Source of the DNA: an uncultured Lachnospiraceae bacterium | GTDB taxonomy: Bacteria > Bacillota > Clostridia > Lachnospirales > Lachnospiraceae | NCBI GenBank assembly: GCA_910586095.1 | Contig: CAJUHQ010000020.1 | Coordinates: forward strand, 11,561 to 35,143 | DNA length: 23,583 bases | Direction of reading: 5' to 3' | Shown here: positions 1 to 7,169 of the stretch, in pieces | Position numbering within the stretch: the stretch's first letter is position 1 | Layout: each line of letters opens with the position of its first letter | Program-made: the position numbers and the translations under genes | The notes under the pieces: model-generated | Seen by the model: only the letters and a program-made list of their open reading frames with translations | What the model was told of the DNA's origin: nothing | The model's database searches: none

Positions 1-138
1 CGGGAGTTAATGTGAAATCAAAGATTTCACACATCTTGATTTGAGTGCCCGCCAAAGCGGGCGAACGGGAGTTAATGTGAAATCAAAGATTTCACACATC
101 TTGATTTGAGTGCCCGCCAAGGCGGGCGAACGGGAGTT
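1..138 (+). repeat. Family 1 double-hairpin tandem repeat, two full units plus start of a third
   Basis: Two 65-bp units (1-65 and 66-130) differ at only one position, followed by the first bases of a third copy (131-138). Each unit holds two inverted repeats: TGTGAAAT/ATTTCACA around a short loop and GCCCGC/GCGGGC. The single difference (A to G in the loop of the second hairpin) lengthens that stem by one pair. The unit is the reverse complement in layout of the arrays at 4666-4956 and 21469-21613, so all three belong to one family. The array may continue left of the window. No coding potential was seen. Confidence 0.9.
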
Positions 139-230
139 TGTGCACATAACACACATTATTAATTAGTATATCAATGATTGTAGACTATGTCAAATATCCG
201 AACCAATTCTTTTTGATATTTAGTACATTT

Positions 231-323
231 TTACGTCTTATCTGATTTTGGCTCAATTTTGTTTGAGATACAAGCAGCAATAATGTATACACTCACATTG
301 ATAAAAAGTTCTATTATAGTCAT
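231..323 (-). CDS. Possible 30-residue single-membrane-segment peptide
   Basis: A short reading frame begins ATG at 323 and ends TAA at 231. Its product starts MTIIELF, continues as a hydrophobic stretch to about residue 20 and ends in a polar, charged tail (NKIEPKSDKT). This layout resembles small membrane peptides of Firmicutes in general, some of which are type I toxins, but I recognise no family. The SD is weak (AAGAAG very close to the ATG) and no promoter was found. It lies just downstream of the pullulanase terminator. The remaining bases 139-230 and 324-349 hold nothing I can identify. It may be chance. Confidence 0.2.
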   Translation of the reverse strand: MTIIELFINVSVYIIAACISNKIEPKSDKT

Positions 324-349
324 ATCTTCTTACCATTCATTCACATTAT

Positions 350-395
350 AAAAGAGCCAATAAATTCTTGCTTCTCTGAATTTCTTGGCTCTTTT
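350..395 (-). terminator. Rho-independent terminator of the pullulanase gene
   Basis: The arms AAAAGAGCCAA (350-360) and TTGGCTCTTTT (385-395) pair perfectly, and an inner AAATTC/GAATTT stem extends the hairpin. On the minus strand the stem is followed by a short T run. It sits 35 bp past the pullulanase stop codon. T runs on both sides mean it could work in both directions. Confidence 0.85.
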
Positions 396-429
396 TATTT
401 AGAAATATTACATCTTTTTCGCACGTTGT

Positions 430-2601
430 TTAACTTTTCTTGCGATAAGATATAACGAACGCAACCGCCACCACTGCTACTGTTGCCACTACCGCGGCGC
501 GCGCTAATAAAGCTACATTGCTGGTAGATTTTTTTGTATTTGCCTGACTTTTTCGCGTTCTAGCACAAGCTATTGTCTGGCTAGAAGACTGTAGTATCTC
601 ATCTTTTTGCACAAGTACCATCGCCGAAATACCTGCCACTGATACACTCTTTTGTGCTGTGGCAATCACCTCTGTTCCTGCTATTGTACCATCTACACAA
701 ATCTGCCAAACACCTGCTGGAAGTTCTACCTTGACAGCCTTTGTGTTTGAATTCAAAATAACCATAATCTGCTCTGCTGTGTCACCATTTGCATGATTCC
801 CTATGGTATAAGCCACTACATTTTTACCCAGATTGTTTCTAAATACAAGATTTTTTTGTATCTGTGCTGTCGTTGTCATGCGCAAAGCCTTGTGTGCTTT
901 TCGAAAAGCGATTAACCCCTTATAGTAAGCATACGTATCCGCCGCTGTTGTTCTATTGTCCCACTTAATACTGTTTGTAAAATCTGGTGCATCATAGCTA
1001 TTTTCTTCAAACACCCCTTTTAAATACGCTGATGGTTTACTTCTAAGCAACTCCTCACCTGCCTGGAAAAAAGGCACTCCCTGTGAAGTCAAAAGTATTG
1101 CAGCCCCAAGCTTATTCATTTTAATACGTGTCTCAACACTATCATTGGGATTAGACGTCGCAAGTTTATCCCAGAACGTAAGATTGTCATGACAAGAAAC
1201 ATAATTGATACTTTGTCCTGGCTGTCCAACCCAACTTCTGCCATTTTGTGAACCCAATACTTGTGGATGTAAGGTCGAAGCTACTATACCAAACTGAATA
1301 TCCTCCTCTAGCCCCTGCTTTCCATTAATAAATCCTTTGTCTTGTGCATCAAATACATTGCCTTTAATCGCATCCCTGATATCATCATTGAATGCACCTA
1401 CACCTTCTATATGATTGATATTGGACTTTAATGCCTGCCTAGACTCGGAGATTGCACAGTCACCTCCTGTCCAACCTTCACCATATACCATGATTGATGG
1501 ATCAACCTTATCAAGCGCCGCTCTAACTGCTGCCATGGTTTCTATATCATGTACCCCCATCAAATCAAAGCGAAATCCATCAATATGATACTCTGTTGCC
1601 CAATACACCACAGAATCCACAATATACTTGCGCATCATTGCGTGTTCGGATGCCGTCTCATTTCCACATCCTGAACCATTAGAATAGCGATCTCCTACTT
1701 TTCTATAGTAATAATTGGGAACTGTCATCTGAAACCATGAATTTTCTACATCGAATGTATGATTGTACACAACATCCATATTTACACGAAGGCCGTTTGC
1801 ATGAAGCGCCTGCACCATCTGTTTCATTTCTTTGACGCGCACTTCCCCATGATAAGGATCTGTACTGTACGATCCCTCTGGCACATTGTAATTTTTCGGA
1901 TCATATCCCCAATTAAACTGAGGTGTATCTAGCTTCGATTCATCTATGGTAGCATAGTCAAAACTAGGAAGAATTTGAACATGAGTTACACCCAAATCTT
2001 TGATATGATCTATACCTGTGGCAAATCCCTCTGCATTTATAGTCCCTGTTTGTGTAAATCCCAGAAACTTCCCTCTATGTGAGATTCCAGAAAATGCATC
2101 ACAAGAAAAATCACGAATATGAAGCTCATAAATGATTGCATCTGTAGTGTTTTCAAATACAGGTCGAACATCCTCATCAAATCCTTTTGGATTGGTGCGT
2201 TCTAAGTCAACTATCATCCCCCTGTTGCCATTCACACCTGTAGTTCTTGCATAAAGATCCACAGCCTCATTGGTCACGTCACCGATTGTAAGTAAGTATG
2301 TGTAATATATACCATGCAAATCGCCTGCTTTTTCACAAAACCAAATCCCACGCTCCTGCGCTTCCATTGGTACTGTCTCTATATGGGTATCTCCATCCCC
2401 TGTGGAATACAAATTCAATGACACATTCGATGCTGTAGGTGCCCACACTTTAAAATATGTCTTTTCCTTTGTATATGTCGCGCCAAGGTCGTCACCATCA
2501 TATTCAAAGGCATCATCAAAAAAATCAGAATTGATAATCCTATTCATGGATATCGTACTCCTCTCACTTTTATCAACTGAGATGTCATATACCTTAGACA
2601 T
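430..2601 (-). CDS. pulA: Type I pullulanase (GH13) with C-terminal membrane anchor
   Basis: Predicted alpha-1,6-glucan debranching enzyme acting on pullulan, starch dextrins or glycogen. An N-terminal CBM48-like region (about 40-150) precedes a GH13 barrel. Visible motifs are the type I pullulanase signature FNWGYDP (about 230), DVVYNHT (about 280), GFRFDLMG with nucleophile D346, YGEGW with acid/base E375 and VSCHDN with D472. The start is set at 2601 because AGAGGAGG lies 7 nt upstream of that ATG; an ATG at 2631 in the same frame has no such site. The product is then 723 aa. There is no signal peptide, yet the protein ends in a long hydrophobic segment (about 697-717) and YRKKS. No LPxTG motif precedes it, so sortase attachment is unlikely and a tail-anchored enzyme facing the cytoplasm is the simplest reading. 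It appears to be monocistronic with its own terminator at 350-395. Confidence 0.93.
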   Translation of the reverse strand: MSKVYDISVDKSERSTISMNRIINSDFFDDAFEYDGDDLGATYTKEKTYFKVWAPTASNVSLNLYSTGDGDTHIETVPMEAQERGIWFCEKAGDLHGIYYTYLLTIGDVTNEAVDLYARTTGVNGNRGMIVDLERTNPKGFDEDVRPVFENTTDAIIYELHIRDFSCDAFSGISHRGKFLGFTQTGTINAEGFATGIDHIKDLGVTHVQILPSFDYATIDESKLDTPQFNWGYDPKNYNVPEGSYSTDPYHGEVRVKEMKQMVQALHANGLRVNMDVVYNHTFDVENSWFQMTVPNYYYRKVGDRYSNGSGCGNETASEHAMMRKYIVDSVVYWATEYHIDGFRFDLMGVHDIETMAAVRAALDKVDPSIMVYGEGWTGGDCAISESRQALKSNINHIEGVGAFNDDIRDAIKGNVFDAQDKGFINGKQGLEEDIQFGIVASTLHPQVLGSQNGRSWVGQPGQSINYVSCHDNLTFWDKLATSNPNDSVETRIKMNKLGAAILLTSQGVPFFQAGEELLRSKPSAYLKGVFEENSYDAPDFTNSIKWDNRTTAADTYAYYKGLIAFRKAHKALRMTTTAQIQKNLVFRNNLGKNVVAYTIGNHANGDTAEQIMVILNSNTKAVKVELPAGVWQICVDGTIAGTEVIATAQKSVSVAGISAMVLVQKDEILQSSSQTIACARTRKSQANTKKSTSNVALLARAAVVATVAVVAVAFVISYRKKS

Positions 2602-2662
2602 TCCAAATCCTCCTCTAACTTTACCTACCAATTTTCAAAACTCTTTTTAACTCTCTTTCACA

Positions 2663-2866
2663 CTAAATAGCAGCTTGCAATTCCTCAAATGTCTTATACC
2701 ATTTCAGGCCGCACAACCATCCTTATTATAAAAGTTGAAGACTTTCATAATAACCAAAAGTGCTCTGCTCATTCTCTATGACACTCACATCATACCGAAT
2801 AACATCTCCATTAAACACCTTTGATTTCTGCTCATTAGGTCCATTATATACAGAAGAATATGTCAC
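2663..2866 (-). pseudogene. Remnant of an unidentified gene interrupted by a small palindromic insertion
   Basis: The gap between the HD gene and pullulanase is not empty. One minus-strand frame reads VTYSSVYNGPNEQKSKVF and then NGDVIRYDVSVIENEQSTFG, runs into the family 3 palindrome where it meets TAA TAA (2723-2728), and continues in the same frame as GLKWYKTFEELQAAI before TAG (2663-2665). Both halves have protein-like composition. No start codon with an SD is present, and the frame is closed by TAG a little upstream, so the 5' end is also lost. The simplest reading is a decayed gene hit by a hairpin element. I do not recognise the protein family. Confidence 0.5.
2719..2757. repeat. Family 3 short palindrome, copy 1
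   Basis: TTATTAT (2723-2729) and ATAATAA (2747-2753) flank an inner AAGT/ACTT stem. The flanks (ATCC on the left, AACC on the right) and much of the interior match the palindrome at 6831-6873. It interrupts the reading frame of the pseudogene at 2663-2866, which suggests it was mobile at some time. Confidence 0.6.
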
Positions 2867-2938
2867 TGTCTATAGATACTTTCGTAAAATTTCGCTACTC
2901 TTTTTTAGTTATATTAACGAATTTACATTGATTCTCTC

Positions 2939-3538
2939 TTAACAAAAACTATTTTCTTCCACCCCTGGAAGTAAAGTATATATAGAACATCCCATCTCTT
3001 TTTCAAATAACGTCTTAATCTCTATTATTTTCTTCCACCGATCTATAGTCACTGGATGCACTCCATAGCGAATTGTCACATCCACAAACCGTTTTTCCAG
3101 TAGACAAAATCCTGTTGGCATAGCCAACGAATCGCATAGTTGTACTAGTCTGTCATAATCATCATAGACTGCATGTGCAACAAACTCTTTCATAAATAGA
3201 TACTCTTCATGGCTGACATCAAACTCCCCTATAGAAGTGCTAATATCTTGTATCATAAATGCATGTGAAATACAAATCTGCGCCGCTTTTTCCCATCCTT
3301 TTTCCATACAATACCGATATCCATCTATCAAATGCTTTTCTGAGCTTACCCCAGCATAGCGCCCAATATCATGCAACAGTCCTAACATATAAGCTTCGTT
3401 GGCGCAAAGATGTCCACAACGCAATGCGATATTTTTACAGGCTTTTGCTACATATCGCGAATGATCTACCCACTTTCCTGGATTTGATTGAGCTGCCTCT
3501 TTTAGTGCCCCTTCTACGTTTTGTTCATTGAACTCCAT
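2939..3538 (-). CDS. HD-domain metal-dependent phosphohydrolase-like protein
   Basis: A 199-aa soluble protein of the HD superfamily. The metal-binding pattern is visible: H26 in WVDHSRYV, the HD pair H56-D57 in GLLHDIGRYAG, and D136 in QLCDSLA. HD proteins hydrolyse phosphate esters, nucleotides or signalling nucleotides; the substrate here cannot be told from sequence. The ATG at 3538 has AAGGGG about 11 nt upstream, a loose SD spacing. It lies between the AraC gene (209 bp upstream) and the pullulanase, all on the minus strand, but the gaps are wide and cotranscription is uncertain. A TATAAT-like box is present on the minus strand near 3708-3713 without a good -35. Confidence 0.8.
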   Translation of the reverse strand: MEFNEQNVEGALKEAAQSNPGKWVDHSRYVAKACKNIALRCGHLCANEAYMLGLLHDIGRYAGVSSEKHLIDGYRYCMEKGWEKAAQICISHAFMIQDISTSIGEFDVSHEEYLFMKEFVAHAVYDDYDRLVQLCDSLAMPTGFCLLEKRFVDVTIRYGVHPVTIDRWKKIIEIKTLFEKEMGCSIYTLLPGVEENSFC

Positions 3539-3747
3539 TTTATATCATACCCCTTTTTTCAATTTACATTTTACTGTTTCCTTCTCAACCTGCAAATACT
3601 CTATTGTTATCCTCAAGTACAAATCACGTAAGCAAATCGATTCATCTGCTACTTTTTGACTTTCTTCTATACTGTGCAACAAGTATTTCCATCAAAATGC
3701 ATATATCATTATAGTGCAATGTAAATAGAAAAACTATTTCATTTATG

Positions 3748-4662
3748 TCATAATCTATCACTATCCTGCCATTTTCTTCGATACTCTGACGGGGTACAAT
3801 GTGCATACTCCCGAAAAATTTTTCCAAAATAACTGCTACTGCCTAAACCGCATGCATGACTAATCGCTGTGATCGACTCTTGCCCTCGCGCCAACATTTG
3901 ACAAGCTCTTTGCAAACGATAACTTTGTATATACTCTACAGGTGTCATGTGTAAGCAATCCTGAAATACTCTAAAACATTCCCTCTCACTCAAGTAAGCT
4001 GACTGAGCCAACTGTGAAATAGCAATTTTCTCGAAATAGTGTTCATGAATATATATCATCATAGATTTTATTTTATCATTATTTCGATTACATTCTCTAT
4101 TTTTATCTAACATTGGATAGGACAGTTCAAAAAGCAAAAGCCATATTTCCGATAAAATTTCACGCAAATTCATCTCATATCCAAATGTATTGCTTGAAAA
4201 ATGAAAAGCTTCACAAATACGCTTTATTATTTTTTGATGTGCTGCATTTTCTGGAAAAAGGGGAATAATCTCAATCTGTGGAGCCGTCACAATAGGCGTA
4301 ATATACTTCTTCTCTATTCTGCTTCCCTGTTCGCCTGCGATCAAAGAGACATCAAAAATATGAAGCAGTTGATTATTTTTCTGTGTCTGTGATACTGCTT
4401 TTGTCATATGAAGCACATTGGAGTTTACCATCCCACCACTTCCAGCCGGAAACTGAATTTTTTCTTTAGGTGTATAATACTCTAAGGTCCCACTCTCCAT
4501 ATAAAAAATCTCCACCATCTTATGCCAATGCCACGGAGCAAAACGCCCTATATACTTATCAAGCTCTGCTCTAGAGGCAATATATGGAAAATCCTTCTCA
4601 AAATCAGGAATGAGTTCTTGCCTACTTCCTGTATAAAACTCAACACTTTGTACACTCTTCAT
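3748..4662 (-). CDS. AraC-family transcriptional regulator with N-terminal cupin sensor domain
   Basis: A 304-aa regulator. The N-terminal half looks like an AraC_binding cupin, with WHWHKMVEIFY (about 43-53) typical of the sugar-sensing barrel. The C-terminal ~100 residues hold two helix-turn-helix units, including the usual ISQLAQSAYLSERECFRVF and the conserved AISHACGLGSSSYFGKIFREY followed by TPSEYRR. Such proteins usually activate a nearby carbohydrate operon; the target may be the pullulanase downstream, but that is inference. The start at 4662 has GGGAG four nt upstream, and this SD is the edge of the family 1 repeat array that fills the entire region upstream (4666-4956). Any promoter must lie in or beyond that array. 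Confidence 0.92.
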   Translation of the reverse strand: MKSVQSVEFYTGSRQELIPDFEKDFPYIASRAELDKYIGRFAPWHWHKMVEIFYMESGTLEYYTPKEKIQFPAGSGGMVNSNVLHMTKAVSQTQKNNQLLHIFDVSLIAGEQGSRIEKKYITPIVTAPQIEIIPLFPENAAHQKIIKRICEAFHFSSNTFGYEMNLREILSEIWLLLFELSYPMLDKNRECNRNNDKIKSMMIYIHEHYFEKIAISQLAQSAYLSERECFRVFQDCLHMTPVEYIQSYRLQRACQMLARGQESITAISHACGLGSSSYFGKIFREYAHCTPSEYRRKWQDSDRL

Positions 4663-4671
4663 CCAACTCCC
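4663..4671 (-). promoter_or_regulatory. Ribosome binding site of the AraC gene supplied by a repeat
   Basis: On the minus strand GGGAG followed by TTGG leads straight to the ATG at 4662. GGGAGT is the invariant edge of every family 1 unit, so the SD of this gene is part of the repeat. Confidence 0.6.
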
Positions 4672-4956
4672 GTCTGTCCGCCTATGGCGGACTCTTTTAT
4701 CAGGATATGTGAAATTTTAATTTCACATTTACTCCCATCTGCCCGCCTGTGGTGGGCTTTTTTATCAGGATATGTGAAATTTTAATTTCACATTTACTCC
4801 CGTCTGTCCGCCTATGGCGGACTCTTTTATCAGGATATGTGAAATTTTAATTTCACATTTACTCCCATCTGCCCGCCTGTGGTGGGCTTTTTTATCAGGA
4901 TATGTGAAATTTTAATTTCACATTTACTTCCATCTGTCCGTTTATGGCGGACTCTC
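4666..4956. repeat. Family 1 double-hairpin tandem array, four full 65-bp units plus a partial fifth
   Basis: Units start at 4666, 4731, 4796 and 4861, with a partial one at 4926-4956. Each holds the palindrome TGTGAAAT/ATTTCACA and a second hairpin. Two unit types alternate A-B-A-B and then A-like. Type A has GTCCGCC/GGCGGAC and type B has GCCCGCC/GGTGGGC, so one base pair changes from T-A to C-G on both sides of the stem, and a second becomes a G-T wobble on the plus strand. The array lies between the terminator of the DUF3048 gene and the start of the AraC gene and would form the 5' leader of the latter. No spacers of the CRISPR kind are present. Confidence 0.92.
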
Positions 4957-4973
4957 TAAATATATCCCTGCGC

Positions 4974-5013
4974 ATAAAAAAGGAATACCTCGCATTTTGC
5001 AAAGTATCCCTAT
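4974..5013 (-). terminator. Rho-independent terminator of the DUF3048 lipoprotein gene
   Basis: On the minus strand GGGATAC (5004-5010 region) pairs with GTATTCC with one G-U pair, followed by a run of six T. An inner GC-rich mini-stem lies in the loop. It follows the DUF3048 stop codon by about 15 bp. The bases beyond the T run read TGCGC on the minus strand, matching the GCATAAAA junction that family 2 shows at other terminators. Confidence 0.8.
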
Positions 5014-5025
5014 TTCTTACTTAAA

Positions 5026-6186
5026 TTATTTGATAACTACCTTATTCCATGAATCAGAAGGAACAAGTGCTACATAAGTTTTTCCAGTGTTAAGTTCGAT
5101 CTGCTCTCCTGTCTGCTTATTCAAATAAATAGTGACGTCGCTCTCACCTGGCTTAATCCATGTAACCTCGATTGCTTTACCATTTGTGATATAGTATGCA
5201 TCGCGTCCGGAACCAATTACATTGTAAATCATATATCCATTCTCATCTAACTGTGAAAACGTCGTATCTTGTATCAACAAGTTTTTAAATGTAAGCTGTG
5301 CATTGTCATGCAAAGGATCTGTGTGTGCCTTGCCATACTCATAGTAATCATATGTACCTGTAGACTCATTGTACTGAAGTTTTGAACTGTTATGTGGAAA
5401 TGGAAGTTCTATCTCTGTACAGTCAAAAGCTCCCATATCCGCAGTTAGATTAATCTCTGAATTAGAAAAGAAATAGTGCTGTCCAGGATAATACTCATTA
5501 TATTCTGTTGAGTACTTGGAGTTGCTAAACATCTTGTCCAAATCTCCTGTACAAACATATTCTGTATACTCTCTCTTCTTTCCATTATTGACACGCGTAA
5601 ATCCGCCGCTAAAGTTTGCAGAATACTTCTTTGCAATCCAGTCATTGATATAGAAAGGACCTCCATCATGACATAGCACTGCATTCCACTCAGCCGCTAA
5701 CATAATATTGGTTGGTCTGGTGCTTCGGATACTGCCAAACTGCGTAATCTTTCCCCAATCCTTAACAATTGCCATAAAACGCGTGATTCTACCATTCATG
5801 GTACTATTCATCATCTCATATACCACGTCCGCTTCAGTCAGTCCATAATGTGGAAGCGCAATAGATTCATTATCTACCATAATCGCAACGGGTCTCTGAT
5901 TCTTTAAACTCTCATCAATCCACTCATTTGTAATCTCGCTGCGATACATTCCTTCACGTACTTCTTCTTCACTAGCTTCCTCTGTAGATGCCTCCTCTGT
6001 TCCCCCTTCAGGTGCAGTCTCGGCTGGTGCACTGTCATTGCCGCCACCCGTAATGTCTGAAAAATTAATCTCTGGTGTAGGTTCTGTAGCATCTTCTTTA
6101 TTTCCACACCCTGTCATTGATGCTGCTGCCATCGTCATAGCTAATAATAATGCAATATTCCTCTTTTTCATACTCATTTTTTTCAT
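5026..6186 (-). CDS. DUF3048 (YerB-like) lipoprotein
   Basis: A 386-aa secreted lipoprotein. The N terminus has a basic start, a hydrophobic core (IALLLAMTMAAASM) and a lipobox ending TGC, so the mature Cys would be lipidated. An acidic, Glu/Thr-rich linker (about 35-75) precedes the globular part. The folded region begins with RPVAIMVDNE and includes GLTEADVVYEMM, ITRFMAIV and GSIRSTRPTN, hallmarks of the DUF3048 domain seen in Bacillus YerB. Function of the family is not established; the location suggests cell-envelope work. The start at 6186 is chosen because AGGGAGA sits at good distance; an ATG at 6207 lacks an SD. The gene stands alone with a terminator at 4974-5013. Confidence 0.9.
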   Translation of the reverse strand: MKKMSMKKRNIALLLAMTMAAASMTGCGNKEDATEPTPEINFSDITGGGNDSAPAETAPEGGTEEASTEEASEEEVREGMYRSEITNEWIDESLKNQRPVAIMVDNESIALPHYGLTEADVVYEMMNSTMNGRITRFMAIVKDWGKITQFGSIRSTRPTNIMLAAEWNAVLCHDGGPFYINDWIAKKYSANFSGGFTRVNNGKKREYTEYVCTGDLDKMFSNSKYSTEYNEYYPGQHYFFSNSEINLTADMGAFDCTEIELPFPHNSSKLQYNESTGTYDYYEYGKAHTDPLHDNAQLTFKNLLIQDTTFSQLDENGYMIYNVIGSGRDAYYITNGKAIEVTWIKPGESDVTIYLNKQTGEQIELNTGKTYVALVPSDSWNKVVIK

Positions 6187-6195
6187 AATTTGTCT

Positions 6196-6257
6196 CCCTA
6201 ACTCCATTCGCCCACTTTTGTGGACTTTTCACTCCTGTATGTCTGCTTTAGCAGGCT
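6196..6257. repeat. Degenerate family 1 hairpin repeat
   Basis: CCAC/GTGG around TTTT (about 6212-6224) and CTGC/GCAG around TTTA (6243-6254) follow ACTCC and ACTCCTG motifs in the order seen in the family 1 arrays. The CTGC-TTTA-GCAG core is identical to that in the 21469-21613 array. The long TGTGAAAT palindrome is missing. Like other copies it lies directly upstream of a minus-strand gene, here the DUF3048 lipoprotein. Confidence 0.45.
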
Positions 6258-6351
6258 ACCAACTATACAGATCTCTTTTATTTTGTCAACACCTGCCAAC
6301 AAAGTGCACTTTTTTCCTATATGCAGCAGGAAAAAATTTCTTCCCCTTACT

Positions 6352-6390
6352 CGTGCGCTGTCAGCTTGGCTGACATTCTTTTCTGGATGT
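6352..6390. repeat. Family 2 element remnant
   Basis: GTCAGC-TTG-GCTGAC (6360-6374) followed by ATTCTTTTC matches the core of the elements at 23435 and 23529. The outer stem is not kept. It lies about 30 bp beyond the 3' end of the SRP RNA and may replace a normal terminator there; no clear T-tailed hairpin was found for the RNA. Confidence 0.45.
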
Positions 6391-6418
6391 ATTAAAAATT
6401 GGAACCTTCTTTTTATTC

Positions 6419-6681
6419 CCGTGCAGGCGACCTCGAATCCTATGCCCATGCACGTTACCTCTACAGTTAACTCCGCCAGGCACCCTTGCGGCACATACGA
6501 CATCCATCTTAGTGCTGCTACATTCCTGTCCTGACACGGTTCAATGGCACGCATTGCGCAAGACCCAAACTTCATCGCCACTTATAGAGGGCAGCTACAC
6601 AAACGCAGACCCTTAACCGCCTATCACCCCCACTATAGCGGATTGAAGGTACAAGGCACCGCTAACGCCCCGGCTGCACGG
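6419..6681 (-). ncRNA. ffs: Signal recognition particle RNA, large Firmicutes type
   Basis: The minus strand carries the SRP RNA of about 263 nt. The diagnostic segment GTGCCATTGAACCGTGTCAG is followed by a GGAA tetraloop, AGCAGC and then TATGTGCCGCAAGGGTGCC, as in Bacillus scRNA and E. coli 4.5S RNA. The 5' part has AGCGGTGCC, TTGTACC and AATCCGCTATAG, the Alu domain found in large Firmicutes SRP RNAs. The ends CCGTGCAG (5', 6674-6681) and CTGCACGG (3', 6419-6426) pair, which fixes the boundaries. Around the tetraloop the usual U-C-C/G-G-A pairs are A-C-A/U-G-U, so pairing is preserved. The RNA binds Ffh and targets membrane and secreted proteins. It is preceded by a strong promoter (6689-6718). 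Reading frames that overlap it on both strands are chance. Confidence 0.95.
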
Positions 6682-6688
6682 TATTCCT

Positions 6689-6718
6689 ATTATAACCTCA
6701 TTTTTACTGTCACGTCAA
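6689..6718 (-). promoter_or_regulatory. Sigma-A promoter of SRP RNA
   Basis: Minus strand TTGACG (6713-6718), an 18-bp spacer and TATAAT (6689-6694), ending 7 nt before the first base of the SRP RNA. This near-consensus box fits a highly expressed stable RNA. Confidence 0.88.
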
Positions 6719-6830
6719 TAAAATTCATTATTTTTTTATATTCTTACTTCCTATTTTTTATCTTTTCGTATAATGCTCGAAAATCATCCTCGCTCCTCTT
6801 CTCATATTGTTAAGATAAACTAAGTATGTT

Positions 6831-7073
6831 ATCCTTACTATAAAAGGAAAGTCTTCGACTTTCATAGTAAACCCCCATGTCTGTCATCAGACACCACTAT
6901 GAATGAAAGGGGGTTACTATGAATCACACAAAATGCCAAATGCAGGCATTTTGGCGTCATACGGTCAGCGCAGCACGTGCGCAGACCTACAGCAAGGATT
7001 CAAAGACTTTCATAGTAAATGCACATTATACTCATCCTGCCATTTAGTGGGCCGCATGATGTGAATTTACTAT
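6831..7073. repeat. Hairpin-dense tract bounded by family 3 palindromes, possible MITE-like element
   Basis: The tract starts with a perfect palindrome: TTACTAT (6835-6841), GAAAGTC-TTC-GACTTTC (6847-6863), ATAGTAA (6864-6870). Further stems follow: ACCCCC (6871-6876) with GGGGGTTACTAT (6909-6920), GTCTG/CAGAC (6879-6892), AAAATGCC/GGCATTTT (about 6930-6952), GTC-GCGCA/TGCGC-GAC (about 6964-6986), and ATAGTAAATGCACAT (7012-7026) with ATGTGAATTTACTAT (7059-7073) with one mismatch. TTACTAT or its complement marks nearly every boundary. No reading frame of note is inside. It fills most of the 490-bp gap between the SRP promoter and the AraC/GyrI gene; bases 6719-6830 are plain AT-rich sequence. 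Confidence 0.65.
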
Positions 7074-7169
7074 CAATATTTAATCCGACATCTCAGAGCT
7101 AAAATAATCGGGATACGTTGTATAAAAGATGATATGCTATTATTACAGCGATGACACGGAGGAAAACCT

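Noticed and set aside
2402..2650. 82-codon plus-strand reading frame
   Set aside because: It is antisense to the pullulanase gene, whose motifs are certain, and has no SD.
3642..3827. 61-codon minus-strand reading frame at the end of the AraC gene
   Set aside because: It overlaps the AraC C-terminal coding part in another frame and has no own SD.
4666..4956. CRISPR-like array
   Set aside because: The whole 65-bp period is repeated without unique spacers, copies alternate in type and no cas genes are near.
6198..6813. Several overlapping reading frames of about 90-127 codons on both strands
   Set aside because: They overlap the SRP RNA and its promoter, lack SD sites and show no protein-like composition.
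2719..7073. Insertion sequence
   Set aside because: Palindromes and boundary motifs are present but no transposase gene, complete or broken, was seen anywhere in the window.
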